A DNA stretch of 45,269 nucleotides, taken from the NCBI GenBank assembly GCA_019416455.1, contig DXXG01000019.1, forward strand, positions 1 through 45,269, read 5' to 3'. The position numbers and the translations under genes are program-made. Origin of the DNA: Clostridiales bacterium (GTDB lineage: Bacteria; Bacillota; Clostridia; Oscillospirales; Acutalibacteraceae). This document shows, piece by piece, positions 8,441 through 15,670 of this stretch (the first letter of the stretch is position 1; every line of letters begins with the position of its first letter). The notes below the pieces were generated by a model that did not search any database, had not been told where the DNA came from, and saw only the letters and a list, made by a program, of their open reading frames with translations.

Positions 8441-8655
8441 GGAGAAATCCTCGAAGTCTGCAAGACTTCGCTTTTGCTTCGCAAAAGACCGGCTTTCTCC
8501 TCCATTGCCTTTCCCTCGCAGGAAAAGACGCGAAAGACCGATCTTCTCCCCGTTTTCCTCTCCCTCGCAGAAAAACACGAAATATCGCATTTCCGGAAAG
8601 GTCCTCGTGGCCTGCAAGGCCCCGCTTTTGCTGCGCGAAAGGTCGGCTTTTTCCC
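8441..8655. repeat. Two copies of a cloverleaf-like double-hairpin element
   Basis: Copy one (8441-8500) has outer arms GGAGAAA/TTTCTCC enclosing hairpins CGAAGTC-tgcaa-GACTTCG and CTTTTGC-ttc-GCAAAAG. Copy two (8596-8655) has outer arms GGAAA/TTTCC enclosing GGCC-tgcaa-GGCC and CTTTTGC-tgc-GCGAAAG. The outer and first stems differ between copies but stay paired. Between them lies a degenerate third unit. No gene is seen in this stretch on either strand. Confidence 0.65.
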
Positions 8656-8711
8656 AGTTATCCTTTCCCTCTCAGGTCCTGCTTTCACGGCGTGTTTTCC
8701 CTGGATTTTGG

Positions 8712-8740
8712 TTGACGGGGGGCGGGCAAATGACTACAAT
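8712..8740 (+). promoter_or_regulatory. Promoter of DUF1015 gene
   Basis: TTGACG (8712-8717) and TACAAT (8735-8740) are separated by exactly 17 bases, 38 bases before the start codon at 8779. Confidence 0.8.
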
Positions 8741-8778
8741 AAAAGCAAGACCGCAAAACACAGAAGGGAAGTGACCCT

Positions 8779-10077
8779 ATGGCAGACATCCGGCCCTTTC
8801 GGGCACTGCGTTACAACCTGGAAAAGGCGGGGGACATTCAGGACCTGACCTGCCCCCCTTATGACATCATCAGCGAGGAACAGCGGCAGGAGTATCTCTC
8901 CCGCAACGGCTACAATCTGATCCGCTTGGAACTCCCAAAAGAGGGGGAGGACCCCTATGAGGAAGCCAGCCGCGTTCTGGCAAAATGGCGGGAGGAGCAG
9001 ATCCTCTGTTTAGACATGGAGCCCGGTCTGTACCTGTACGAGGAGGAATTCCTCTCCAAGGTAGACCAGGGGGAGACGAAAAAAGTCCGGGGCCTGGTGT
9101 GCCGGGTCCGGCTGGAAGACTTCAAGAACGGAGTGGTGCTCCCCCACGAGGAGACCCTCTCCAAGGCCAAGGAGGACCGCTTCCGGCTGTTTTCCGCCAC
9201 CCGCTGCAATTTCAGCTCCATCTATTCCCTGTACCAGGACGAGGGCCGAGTCACCGCCCAGCGGTTGGAAAACCTTTCCAAGTCCTGCCCGCCCCGGTAT
9301 GAGTTTTCCGACGGCCTGGTGACTCACCGGCTGTGGGTCATCAACGACCCGGTGGCCATCGAGGCTCTGCGCCAGGATTTCGCCGGGCGGAAGCTGTACA
9401 TCGCCGACGGCCATCACCGGTACGAGACCGGCCTGCGGTATCGGGACACCATCCGGGAAAAGGGGGAATACCTCCCCGGCAGCGAGTACATCCTCATGAC
9501 CCTCACCGACATGGCGGACCCGGGGCTGGTGGTGTTCCCCACCCACCGTCTGGTGCGTGCTTTGGAGGGCTTCGACAGCGAGCAGCTTCTCACAGACTGC
9601 CAGGAGCACTTCGACTTGCTGGCAGTGGAAAACCGCCAGGAGAGCGAAGCCGCTTTGGAGCGTCTCTACCAGGAGGGCAAACACGCCTTCGCCCTGTACG
9701 ACGGCAGCGTCTGGACGGTGCTCACCCTGAAAGACCCGGCGGTGATGGAGGAGATCCTTCCCGAAACCAGCCAGGCCTACCGGACCCTGGACGTGTCCGT
9801 GCTCCACAGCCTGGTATTGGAGCGGCTGCTGGGCATCGACAAGGAAAACATGGCCAACCAGAAGAACCTGACCTACACCCGTTCCGCCCAGGAAGCGGAG
9901 GAGTCGGTGGATAAGGGGGAGAGCCAGTGCTGCTTCCTGCTGAACCCTACCCGGGTGGAGGAGATCGGCCAAGTGGCCACGAACGGGGAGAAGATGCCCC
10001 AAAAATCCACCTATTTCTATCCCAAGCTCATCACGGGCCTGGTGATGAACGATCTGACGGATCCCGCCGGACTGTGA
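8779..10077 (+). CDS. DUF1015 family protein
   Basis: A 432-residue cytoplasmic protein covering the whole DUF1015 (PF06245) family. Recognisable blocks are IRPFRALRYN at the start, LTCPPYDIIS, YLYEEEF, LPHEETLSKAKEDR and the most conserved block IADGHHRYETGLRYR near residue 210. No membrane segment or signal peptide is present. Members are widespread in anaerobes; an enzymatic role has been suggested for relatives, but I cannot assign one here. It probably shares a transcript with the Nudix gene, which begins 30 bases later with its own AAGGAG site. Confidence 0.92.
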   Translation: MADIRPFRALRYNLEKAGDIQDLTCPPYDIISEEQRQEYLSRNGYNLIRLELPKEGEDPYEEASRVLAKWREEQILCLDMEPGLYLYEEEFLSKVDQGETKKVRGLVCRVRLEDFKNGVVLPHEETLSKAKEDRFRLFSATRCNFSSIYSLYQDEGRVTAQRLENLSKSCPPRYEFSDGLVTHRLWVINDPVAIEALRQDFAGRKLYIADGHHRYETGLRYRDTIREKGEYLPGSEYILMTLTDMADPGLVVFPTHRLVRALEGFDSEQLLTDCQEHFDLLAVENRQESEAALERLYQEGKHAFALYDGSVWTVLTLKDPAVMEEILPETSQAYRTLDVSVLHSLVLERLLGIDKENMANQKNLTYTRSAQEAEESVDKGESQCCFLLNPTRVEEIGQVATNGEKMPQKSTYFYPKLITGLVMNDLTDPAGL

Positions 10078-10107
10078 TCCTGTAAAACAAAAAGGAGCGA
10101 ACTCATC

Positions 10108-10650
10108 ATGATGGAAAAAACACTGAAAGAGACCACCGTGTTCGACGGTCATCTGATCCGGGTACACCTGGACGACGTGGAGCTGGAAAACGGCGCTCTG
10201 GCCAAGCGGGAGATCGTGGATCATCCCGGCGGGGTGAGCGTGGCCATCCTCACGGAGAAGAACGAGCTGATCTTCGTCAAGCAGTTCCGCTGCCCCTACA
10301 AGGAGATTCTTTTGGAGCTTCCCGCGGGCAAGCTGGAAAAGGGGGAGGACCCCTTCGAGGCCATGAAGCGGGAACAGCGGGAAGAGACCGGCACCACCGG
10401 CAAGAACTACGTGTCTTTGGGCAACCTGTACCCCACTCCCGGCTACTGCGGGGAGATCATCCGGCTGTGGGCCTGCCGGGTGGACAAGGAGACCGGAGAA
10501 CTGGATCTGGATCCCGACGAGTTCCTCCAGAACCTGCGCATTCCTCTTGACAAAGCCGTGGAAATGGTGTTAAATAACGAAATCCCCGACAGCAAGACTC
10601 AAGTGGGGATCTTAAAGACCGCCGCTCTGGTGGAAAAGGGATTGCTGTAA
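10108..10650 (+). CDS. Nudix hydrolase, ADP-ribose pyrophosphatase type
   Basis: A 180-residue enzyme expected to cleave ADP-ribose or a similar nucleoside diphosphate sugar into two phosphates, using divalent metal. The Nudix box GX5EX7REUXEEXG is intact from GKLEKGE to REQREETG (about residues 73-95). The surrounding sequence (ETTVFDGHLIRVHLDDVELENG near the N-terminus, and LYPTPGYCGEIIRLW after the box) is that of the ADP-ribose pyrophosphatase (NudF) branch. A second ATG directly follows the first; the upstream AGGAG fits either. It is the second gene of a likely three-gene run. Confidence 0.93.
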   Translation: MMEKTLKETTVFDGHLIRVHLDDVELENGALAKREIVDHPGGVSVAILTEKNELIFVKQFRCPYKEILLELPAGKLEKGEDPFEAMKREQREETGTTGKNYVSLGNLYPTPGYCGEIIRLWACRVDKETGELDLDPDEFLQNLRIPLDKAVEMVLNNEIPDSKTQVGILKTAALVEKGLL

Positions 10651-10700
10651 ACCCTTCCCCGCCCGGCGGAACGTCCTGCTCAGGAGAAAGGAGCGAGATT

Positions 10701-11306
10701 ATGAAGCCACTGTTTCGCATGATGTGCCTGGCCCTTTGTGCCGGGCTGCTGCTCACCGCCGGGGCCTGCGCCCAGACTCAGGGAGAAAGTTCCTCCCAGG
10801 TTTCCACACCTTCTGTAAGCGTTGTGGAAAACGAGCCCACGCCCACTCCCACACCTACGCCTAGTCCCACCCCCACGGTGGAACCCACCCAGGAGCCTAC
10901 GCCCTCTCCCGCCGGGGATTTCGAAGCCGCCTTTGAGGAGAACCCCATTGACGCCGCCCTGGAAGAGGACCTGATGTACGCCACATCCAGTTCCCTGATC
11001 TCCCGGGCCTACGACAACGCCACCAGCCGCTGGCTGAAGTTGATCGACACAGCCTGCGCCTCCGGGGAAGCGACCCTTCCCCAGGACGCCCTCACCCAGT
11101 TCCAGGAAGAACAGGCGGCTTGGGAAGCAAGCCTGGACAGCGAGATCCAGGCCATCCGGGACGAAAACAGCGAGGACAGCCTGGCTGCCGCCCAAGCGGT
11201 GATGAACTACTATCGTGACCGGGCCAAGGCATTGTGCCAGACCGTGTACGAAGCCACCGGCAGCATGCCGGAATTCCCCTCCACCGACGAGGAATCCCAA
11301 GGCTAA
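10701..11306 (+). CDS. Exported protein with Pro/Thr-rich linker and LprI-like domain
   Basis: A 201-residue secreted or lipid-anchored protein. The signal peptide ends LLLTAGAC; Cys23 could be lipidated, although the residue at -3 is Ala, which is not ideal. Residues about 48-70 are a proline/threonine linker made of TPTPTP-type repeats. The C-terminal part (about residues 90-180) is helical with the LprI/DUF1311 pattern: WLKLIDTAC, LTQFQEEQAAWEASLDSE and VMNYYRDRAKALCQTVYE. LprI-like proteins have been linked to lysozyme inhibition, but that role is not shown here. The domain match is by eye only. An AGGAG site precedes the start and a terminator follows. Confidence 0.75.
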   Translation: MKPLFRMMCLALCAGLLLTAGACAQTQGESSSQVSTPSVSVVENEPTPTPTPTPSPTPTVEPTQEPTPSPAGDFEAAFEENPIDAALEEDLMYATSSSLISRAYDNATSRWLKLIDTACASGEATLPQDALTQFQEEQAAWEASLDSEIQAIRDENSEDSLAAAQAVMNYYRDRAKALCQTVYEATGSMPEFPSTDEESQG

Positions 11307-11326
11307 AGAGCCATCGAAACAAAACA

Positions 11327-11361
11327 GGGCCTGCTGTGAGAACCCGGCAGGCTCTTTTTTT
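11327..11361 (+). terminator. Intrinsic terminator after the LprI-like gene
   Basis: GGGCCTGC (11327-11334) pairs with GCAGGCTC (11347-11354), one position being a wobble, and is followed by seven T. Confidence 0.85.
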
Positions 11362-11379
11362 GACCCCGGGGAAAGTCCG

Positions 11380-11408
11380 TTGTAAAACAGGGGCCTATCT
11401 GGTATACT
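11380..11408 (+). promoter_or_regulatory. Promoter of DUF1622 gene
   Basis: TTGTAA (11380-11385) and TATACT (11403-11408) have a 17-base spacer, about 50 bases before the start codon. Confidence 0.75.
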
Positions 11409-11457
11409 AAAGTCAGTTTTGAAAAGCGGAGCGCCGCTTTACGAGGAGTTGACTGCC

Positions 11458-11877
11458 ATGATGCTGTCCATCGCGGAGAACTTTGAATTTTTCATGGAGG
11501 AACTGTTGGACGTACTGGTGTCCAACGCCATCCACCTGTTCGAGCTGGTAGGTGTGATCGTGCTCATCGCCGCAGGCGTCCGGGGCGTGGTGAATTACAT
11601 CCGCCACGATCCCATGGTGCGGCTGAATCTGGCCAAAGGCATGGCTCTGTGTCTGGAATTCAAGCTGGGCAGCGAGATCCTCCGTACCGTGATCGTCCGT
11701 GACCTGAGCGAGATCGCCATCGTGGGAGCTATCATCGCTTTGCGGGCAGCGCTGACTTTCCTGCTTCATTGGGAGATCAAGAACGAGGAGGCCGAGGCGG
11801 AAGCCAACTTGAAAAAGGAGTACCGAGAGCTGAAAGCCCAACAGATCGCCGACGAGCGAGAAAAAGAGGAAACGTAA
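11458..11877 (+). CDS. DUF1622 family membrane protein
   Basis: A 139-residue membrane protein with helices at about residues 20-40 (HLFELVGVIVLIAAGVRGVV) and 80-105. The block FELVGVIVLIAAGVRGVVNY and the later LEFKLGSEILRT are typical of DUF1622. The C-terminus is a charged cytoplasmic helix. The ATG at 11458 is preferred over an upstream TTG because AGGAG at 11444-11448 lies nine bases before it. The function of the family is unknown. Its last codons and stop (GAAACGTAA) merge with the start of the dispersed intergenic repeat. Confidence 0.88.
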   Translation: MMLSIAENFEFFMEELLDVLVSNAIHLFELVGVIVLIAAGVRGVVNYIRHDPMVRLNLAKGMALCLEFKLGSEILRTVIVRDLSEIAIVGAIIALRAALTFLLHWEIKNEEAEAEANLKKEYRELKAQQIADEREKEET

Positions 11878-12366
11878 AAGTTTTTGCAGTACGTCCGAAG
11901 GACGTACTTGCTTTCTTTCAAAAAGCTGGTGGGGTTTGGGGCAAAGCCCCAAGGTCTGAAACGGCGCAGCCGTAATCAAAGAAAGTAGGTCTTTCAGCCG
12001 CATGCGCCCGCAGGGCGGTAGGCTGGAGGGCCGGACCTATTGCACCAAGCCAAAACTGACAACACCGTGCTCTACGGCCTTAACCGGCGCAGCCGTAAAA
12101 AGAAATCAGCGCCGCAGGCCGCACGCTGCCGAAGGTAGATAGGCCAAGGCGCGGACCTTTTATGCTCAACTAAAAAAAGGACACCCGAGCTGAACACTCG
12201 GATGTCCTTTTTTGCTTGGTGTATGAGGGCCGGCCATCCTGCCTACCGCCCTGCGGGCGCATGCGGCGGGATGACCTACTTTCTTTTACGGCTTCGCCGT
12301 TTTTAAGACCGTAAGGCTCCGCCTTACCAACCGCCAGCTTTTTGAAAAAACCTGGACCAAAAACTT
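11878..12366. repeat. Head-to-head pair of dispersed intergenic repeats
   Basis: The stretch between the convergent DUF1622 and gyrA genes is one large interrupted inverted repeat. A 27-base arm beginning GCCGCATGCGCCCGCAG (about 11997-12023) has its exact complement at about 12241-12267, and flanking parts (AAAGAAAGTAGGTC / GACCTACTTTCTTT; CAAAAAGCTGG / CCAGCTTTTTG; AAAAGTTTTTG / CAAAAACTTTT) pair further out. The left copy also carries the module with GCCGCAGGCCGCACGCTGCC seen at three other loci. No gene is present. Confidence 0.85.
12172..12213. terminator. Bidirectional terminator between DUF1622 and gyrA
   Basis: AGGACA-C-CCGAG pairs with CTCGG-A-TGTCCT around a 7-base loop, with seven A before and six T after. 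It can stop transcripts from both convergent genes and sits at the centre of the inverted repeat pair. Confidence 0.9.
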
Positions 12367-14925
12367 TTAAGTTTCGTCCTCTTCTACCAGGTCTTCTTCC
12401 ACTTCATCGGGGGTATCGGCGCCTTCATCGGCGGTGCCGTCGTCCTCGATATCCACCTGGTCCACTTCGTCCTCCTCATGAGGCACTCGGGCCAGGGTGA
12501 CTACCTTACTGCCCTCTTGCAGCTTCATCACTCGGACGCCCTTACTGGGCCGGGCACAGACACGGACACTGCCCGCGGCGATACGGATAATGACACCGTC
12601 CTCGGAGATGAGAATGATATCGTCCTCCATATCCACCACCTTGATGGCGGCCACGTCGCCGAACTTATCGGTGTGGTAGTTTAAGAGACCCTTACCGCCC
12701 CGCTTCTGGATGCGGTAGTTATCCGGGGTGGACAGCCGTCCAAAGCCGGTCTCGGTGACGGTGAGCACCAAGCCGCCCTCTCGGAGGATGGACATGCCCA
12801 CGATACAGTCCCCTTCCTCCAGCTTCATCACCCGGACGCCTCGGGCGGTACGGGACAGTTCCCGGACCTCTGTCTCATGGAACCGGATGGCCATGCCCTT
12901 CTTGGTGGCCACGATCAGGTCGTCCTGGCCGCTGGTGACACGGACCCAGCTCAGCTCGTCCCCTTCGTCCAGATCGATGGCGATCAGGCCGCCTTTCCGG
13001 GCGGTATCGTAGGCGGAGAGCCGGGTGCGCTTGATGACGCCGTTCTTGGTGACCATCACCAGGTACTTGTCCTCGTCGAACTCCGTCACCCGGATCATGG
13101 AGCTGATGCCCTCTTCCGGCTGGAGAGGCAGCAGGTTCTTGATATTCATGCCGCGGCTGGTGCGGGAGCCTTCCGGCACCTCGTAGCATTTCAGCTTGTA
13201 GACTCTGCCCAGGGTGGAGAAGAACATCACATAGTCGTGGCTGCCGGTGACAAAGATCTCTGTGGCCACGTCCTCCTCCCGGCGGTTCATGCCATTGACC
13301 CCTCGGCCGCCCCGCTTCTGCTGGTGGTAGTCGTCGGTCTTTTGGCGCTTCACATAGCCGAAGTTGGTCATGGTGAGGACGCACTCCTCCTGGGGGATCA
13401 AGTCCTCGATGTCCACTTCCCCGCTGATGGCGGCGATCTCGGTACGGCGCTCGTCAGAGAACTTCCGCTTCATTTCCAGAGCCTCGTCCTTGAGGATGGC
13501 CAGCCGCCGGCCCTCGCTGGTGAGGATCTCGTTCAGGTCGGCGATGCGGGCATGGAGTTCGTCCAGTTCGCTCTCGATCTTCAAAATTTCCAGTCCTGCC
13601 AACTGACCCAACTGGAACTTGCAGATAGCGTCGGCTTGCAGGTCGTCGAAGCCGAAATGCTCCATCAAAGCCAGCTTGGCCTCGGGCCGGCCGCCTTTGC
13701 AGGCCCGGATAGTGGCGATGATCTCGTCCACGATGTCGATGGCCTTTTTCAAGCCTTCCAGGATGTGGGCCCGGTCCTGAGCTTTTTTCAGGTCGAACCG
13801 GGTGCGGCGGGTGATCACATCCAGCTGGAACTTGATATACTCTTCCAGGATCTGCCGCAAGTTCAGCATCTTGGGCTCGCCGTCTACGATAGCCAGCATG
13901 ATGACGCCGAAGGTAGTTTGCAGCTGGGTATAGGTGAACAGGTGATTCAGAACGATCTGGGGAGAGGCGTCCCGCTTCACGTCAATGACGATGTGCATAC
14001 CGTTGCGGTCGGAGTGGTCGTCGATGTTGGAGATGCCTTCGATCCGCTTATCCTTCACCAAGTCGGCGATGCTCTCGATGAGTCGGGCCTTGTTCACCTG
14101 GTAGGGCAGCTCTGTGACCACGATCTTAGAGCGGCCGGTGCGCTCGTTCTCCTCGATCTCCGCTCTGGCCCGGACGGTGATCCGTCCCCGGCCGGTAGCG
14201 TAGGCGGCCCGGATGCCGCTGCGGCCCATGACGATGCCTCCGGTGGGGAAGTCAGGCCCCTTGATGTGCTCCATCAGGTCCTCCAAGGTGGCCTCGGGGT
14301 TGTCGATGAGGGCGCACATGCCGTCGATCACCTCGCCCATGTTGTGGGGAGGGATATTGGTGGCCATGCCCACGGCGATACCCGTGGAGCCGTTGACCAG
14401 GATATTGGGGAAGTGACTGGGGAGCACCGTGGGCTCCTTCAGACGGTCGTCGTAGTTGGGGATGAAATCCACCGTGTCCTTGTCGATGTCTTGGAGCATC
14501 TCCACGGACAGCTTGTTCATCCTGGCTTCGGTGTATCGATAGGCGGCAGGGGGGTCGCCGTCGATGGAGCCGAAGTTGCCGTGGCCGTCCACCAGCATGT
14601 AGCGCATGGAGAAATCCTGAGCTAGACGCACCATGGCGTCGTACACGGAGGCGTCGCCGTGGGGATGGTACCGGCCCAGCACGGAACCGACGGTGTCGGC
14701 GCACTTACGGTAGGCTTTTTCCGGCCACAGGGTATTTTCGTACATGGTGTAGAGGATGCGCCGGTGAACAGGCTTCAGCCCGTCCCGCACGTCGGGCAGA
14801 GCCCGCTGCACGATGACGGACATGGAGTAATCCAGGAAGGATTTCTCCATCTCTTTCCGCAGACTCACGTCAATGACGCTGCCGCCGGCTTCTTCCTTAA
14901 TGATCTGAGGAGTTTCTTGATCCAT
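12367..14925 (-). CDS. gyrA: DNA gyrase subunit A
   Basis: An 852-residue type II topoisomerase subunit that cuts and passes DNA to add negative supercoils with GyrB. The breakage-reunion domain is complete, with catalytic Tyr131 in AAYRYTEARM. The GyrA box QKRGGRG near residue 535 shows that this is gyrase rather than ParC. Six beta-pinwheel blades follow and the end is acidic. In the quinolone-resistance region the order is HPHGDASVYD, so the position equal to E. coli Ser83 is Ala92. The gene follows gyrB with one small gene between. Its stop lies in a dispersed repeat (GAAACTTAA), mirroring the opposing gene. Confidence 0.98.
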   Translation of the reverse strand: MDQETPQIIKEEAGGSVIDVSLRKEMEKSFLDYSMSVIVQRALPDVRDGLKPVHRRILYTMYENTLWPEKAYRKCADTVGSVLGRYHPHGDASVYDAMVRLAQDFSMRYMLVDGHGNFGSIDGDPPAAYRYTEARMNKLSVEMLQDIDKDTVDFIPNYDDRLKEPTVLPSHFPNILVNGSTGIAVGMATNIPPHNMGEVIDGMCALIDNPEATLEDLMEHIKGPDFPTGGIVMGRSGIRAAYATGRGRITVRARAEIEENERTGRSKIVVTELPYQVNKARLIESIADLVKDKRIEGISNIDDHSDRNGMHIVIDVKRDASPQIVLNHLFTYTQLQTTFGVIMLAIVDGEPKMLNLRQILEEYIKFQLDVITRRTRFDLKKAQDRAHILEGLKKAIDIVDEIIATIRACKGGRPEAKLALMEHFGFDDLQADAICKFQLGQLAGLEILKIESELDELHARIADLNEILTSEGRRLAILKDEALEMKRKFSDERRTEIAAISGEVDIEDLIPQEECVLTMTNFGYVKRQKTDDYHQQKRGGRGVNGMNRREEDVATEIFVTGSHDYVMFFSTLGRVYKLKCYEVPEGSRTSRGMNIKNLLPLQPEEGISSMIRVTEFDEDKYLVMVTKNGVIKRTRLSAYDTARKGGLIAIDLDEGDELSWVRVTSGQDDLIVATKKGMAIRFHETEVRELSRTARGVRVMKLEEGDCIVGMSILREGGLVLTVTETGFGRLSTPDNYRIQKRGGKGLLNYHTDKFGDVAAIKVVDMEDDIILISEDGVIIRIAAGSVRVCARPSKGVRVMKLQEGSKVVTLARVPHEEDEVDQVDIEDDGTADEGADTPDEVEEDLVEEDET

Positions 14926-14973
14926 GGATGATACTGCCTTTCTTGCCCCAAGGGCAGAATGAATCGCGTTTTG

Positions 14974-15480
14974 TTATTTCCCGCCGTTCTGGCCGGCGTT
15001 TAAAAGCAAGTTCAGAGCCTGGCCCCGGATCTCCTGGGGGATGGCCCGCACAGGGATAACCAGCAGCCCGCCTTCCGGAAGCCGTGCCAAGAGGAGCTGC
15101 CCCTCCCGGCCCTTGGCCGTTTTGATGGAGGCGGAGTCGTCCAGGTCCAGAGACTGGGTACCCGCCTTGGTGTCGATGTACAGTTTGTTGGCGTAAAGAC
15201 GCAGCTTCACGTCCCGCAGACCCTGTTTGGCTTTCCGGCTCATATCCAGCCGGGGGACCAGATTCAGAGCCAGCAGCACCAGCCCCGCGACCAAAGTCAT
15301 GCCCAGGTCGAAGGCCTGCCGCTCCCAGAGGAAGGAGATGAAAAAGAACAAACACAGCGCCCCCAGGAACAAAGTCTCCACCAGGGCGCGCATGCCGCTC
15401 TGCTTGTAGATACCGGAGAGCCGCAGCCCGTCGTATACTTCTCCTTCAGTCAGGGTATAGGAAAATTGAAAGGATGCCAT
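14974..15480 (-). CDS. YcxB-like small membrane protein
   Basis: A 168-residue protein with two membrane helices (about residues 33-51 and 58-76) and a C-terminal beta-rich cytoplasmic domain that resembles the YcxB-like family (LRLYANKLYIDTKAGTQSLDLDDSASIKTA and LLVIPVRAIP). It begins FQFSYTLTEGEVYDGLRLS. It lies between gyrB and gyrA, 48 bases before gyrA, and is likely cotranscribed with it. Function is unknown and the family match is by eye. Confidence 0.72.
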   Translation of the reverse strand: MASFQFSYTLTEGEVYDGLRLSGIYKQSGMRALVETLFLGALCLFFFISFLWERQAFDLGMTLVAGLVLLALNLVPRLDMSRKAKQGLRDVKLRLYANKLYIDTKAGTQSLDLDDSASIKTAKGREGQLLLARLPEGGLLVIPVRAIPQEIRGQALNLLLNAGQNGGK

Positions 15481-15513
15481 ACGTAATGTCCTTATCTCAA
15501 AGTAAATCTATGT

Positions 15514-15545
15514 TTTTCCACAGGCTTTTCCTTTCCCGTGGAAAA
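15514..15545. promoter_or_regulatory. Pair of facing DnaA-box-like sites
   Basis: TTTTCCACA (15514-15522) and the near-complement CGTGGAAAA (15537-15545) face each other in the gap between gyrB and the YcxB-like gene. The first matches the box used at oriC of this window. It could let DnaA act on downstream gyrase expression; this is inference. Confidence 0.4.
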
Positions 15546-15586
15546 TAGGGGAGCTTTTCAGGGAAACCCTTTCGCCGAGTTCCCCA

Positions 15587-15646
15587 AGAGAAACCCCGGT
15601 TTCGCGGAGCGAAATGGGGATTTGAAAATCCCCAAGGGGTTTCTCT
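15587..15646. repeat. Cloverleaf-like double-hairpin element after gyrB
   Basis: Outer arms AGAGAAACCCC (15587-15597) and GGGGTTTCTCT (15636-15646) enclose TTTCGC-gga-GCGAAA and GGGGATTT-ga-AAATCCCC. The layout is the same as in the two elements at 8441-8655. A separate hairpin GAGTTTTGC-ttt-GCAAAACTC follows at about 15652-15672 and covers the gyrB stop codon. Confidence 0.65.
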
Positions 15647-15670
15647 GTTGTGAGTTTTGCTTTGCAAAAC

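Noticed and set aside
12367..14925. ParC instead of GyrA
   Set aside because: A GyrA box (QKRGGRG) is present and the gene follows gyrB.
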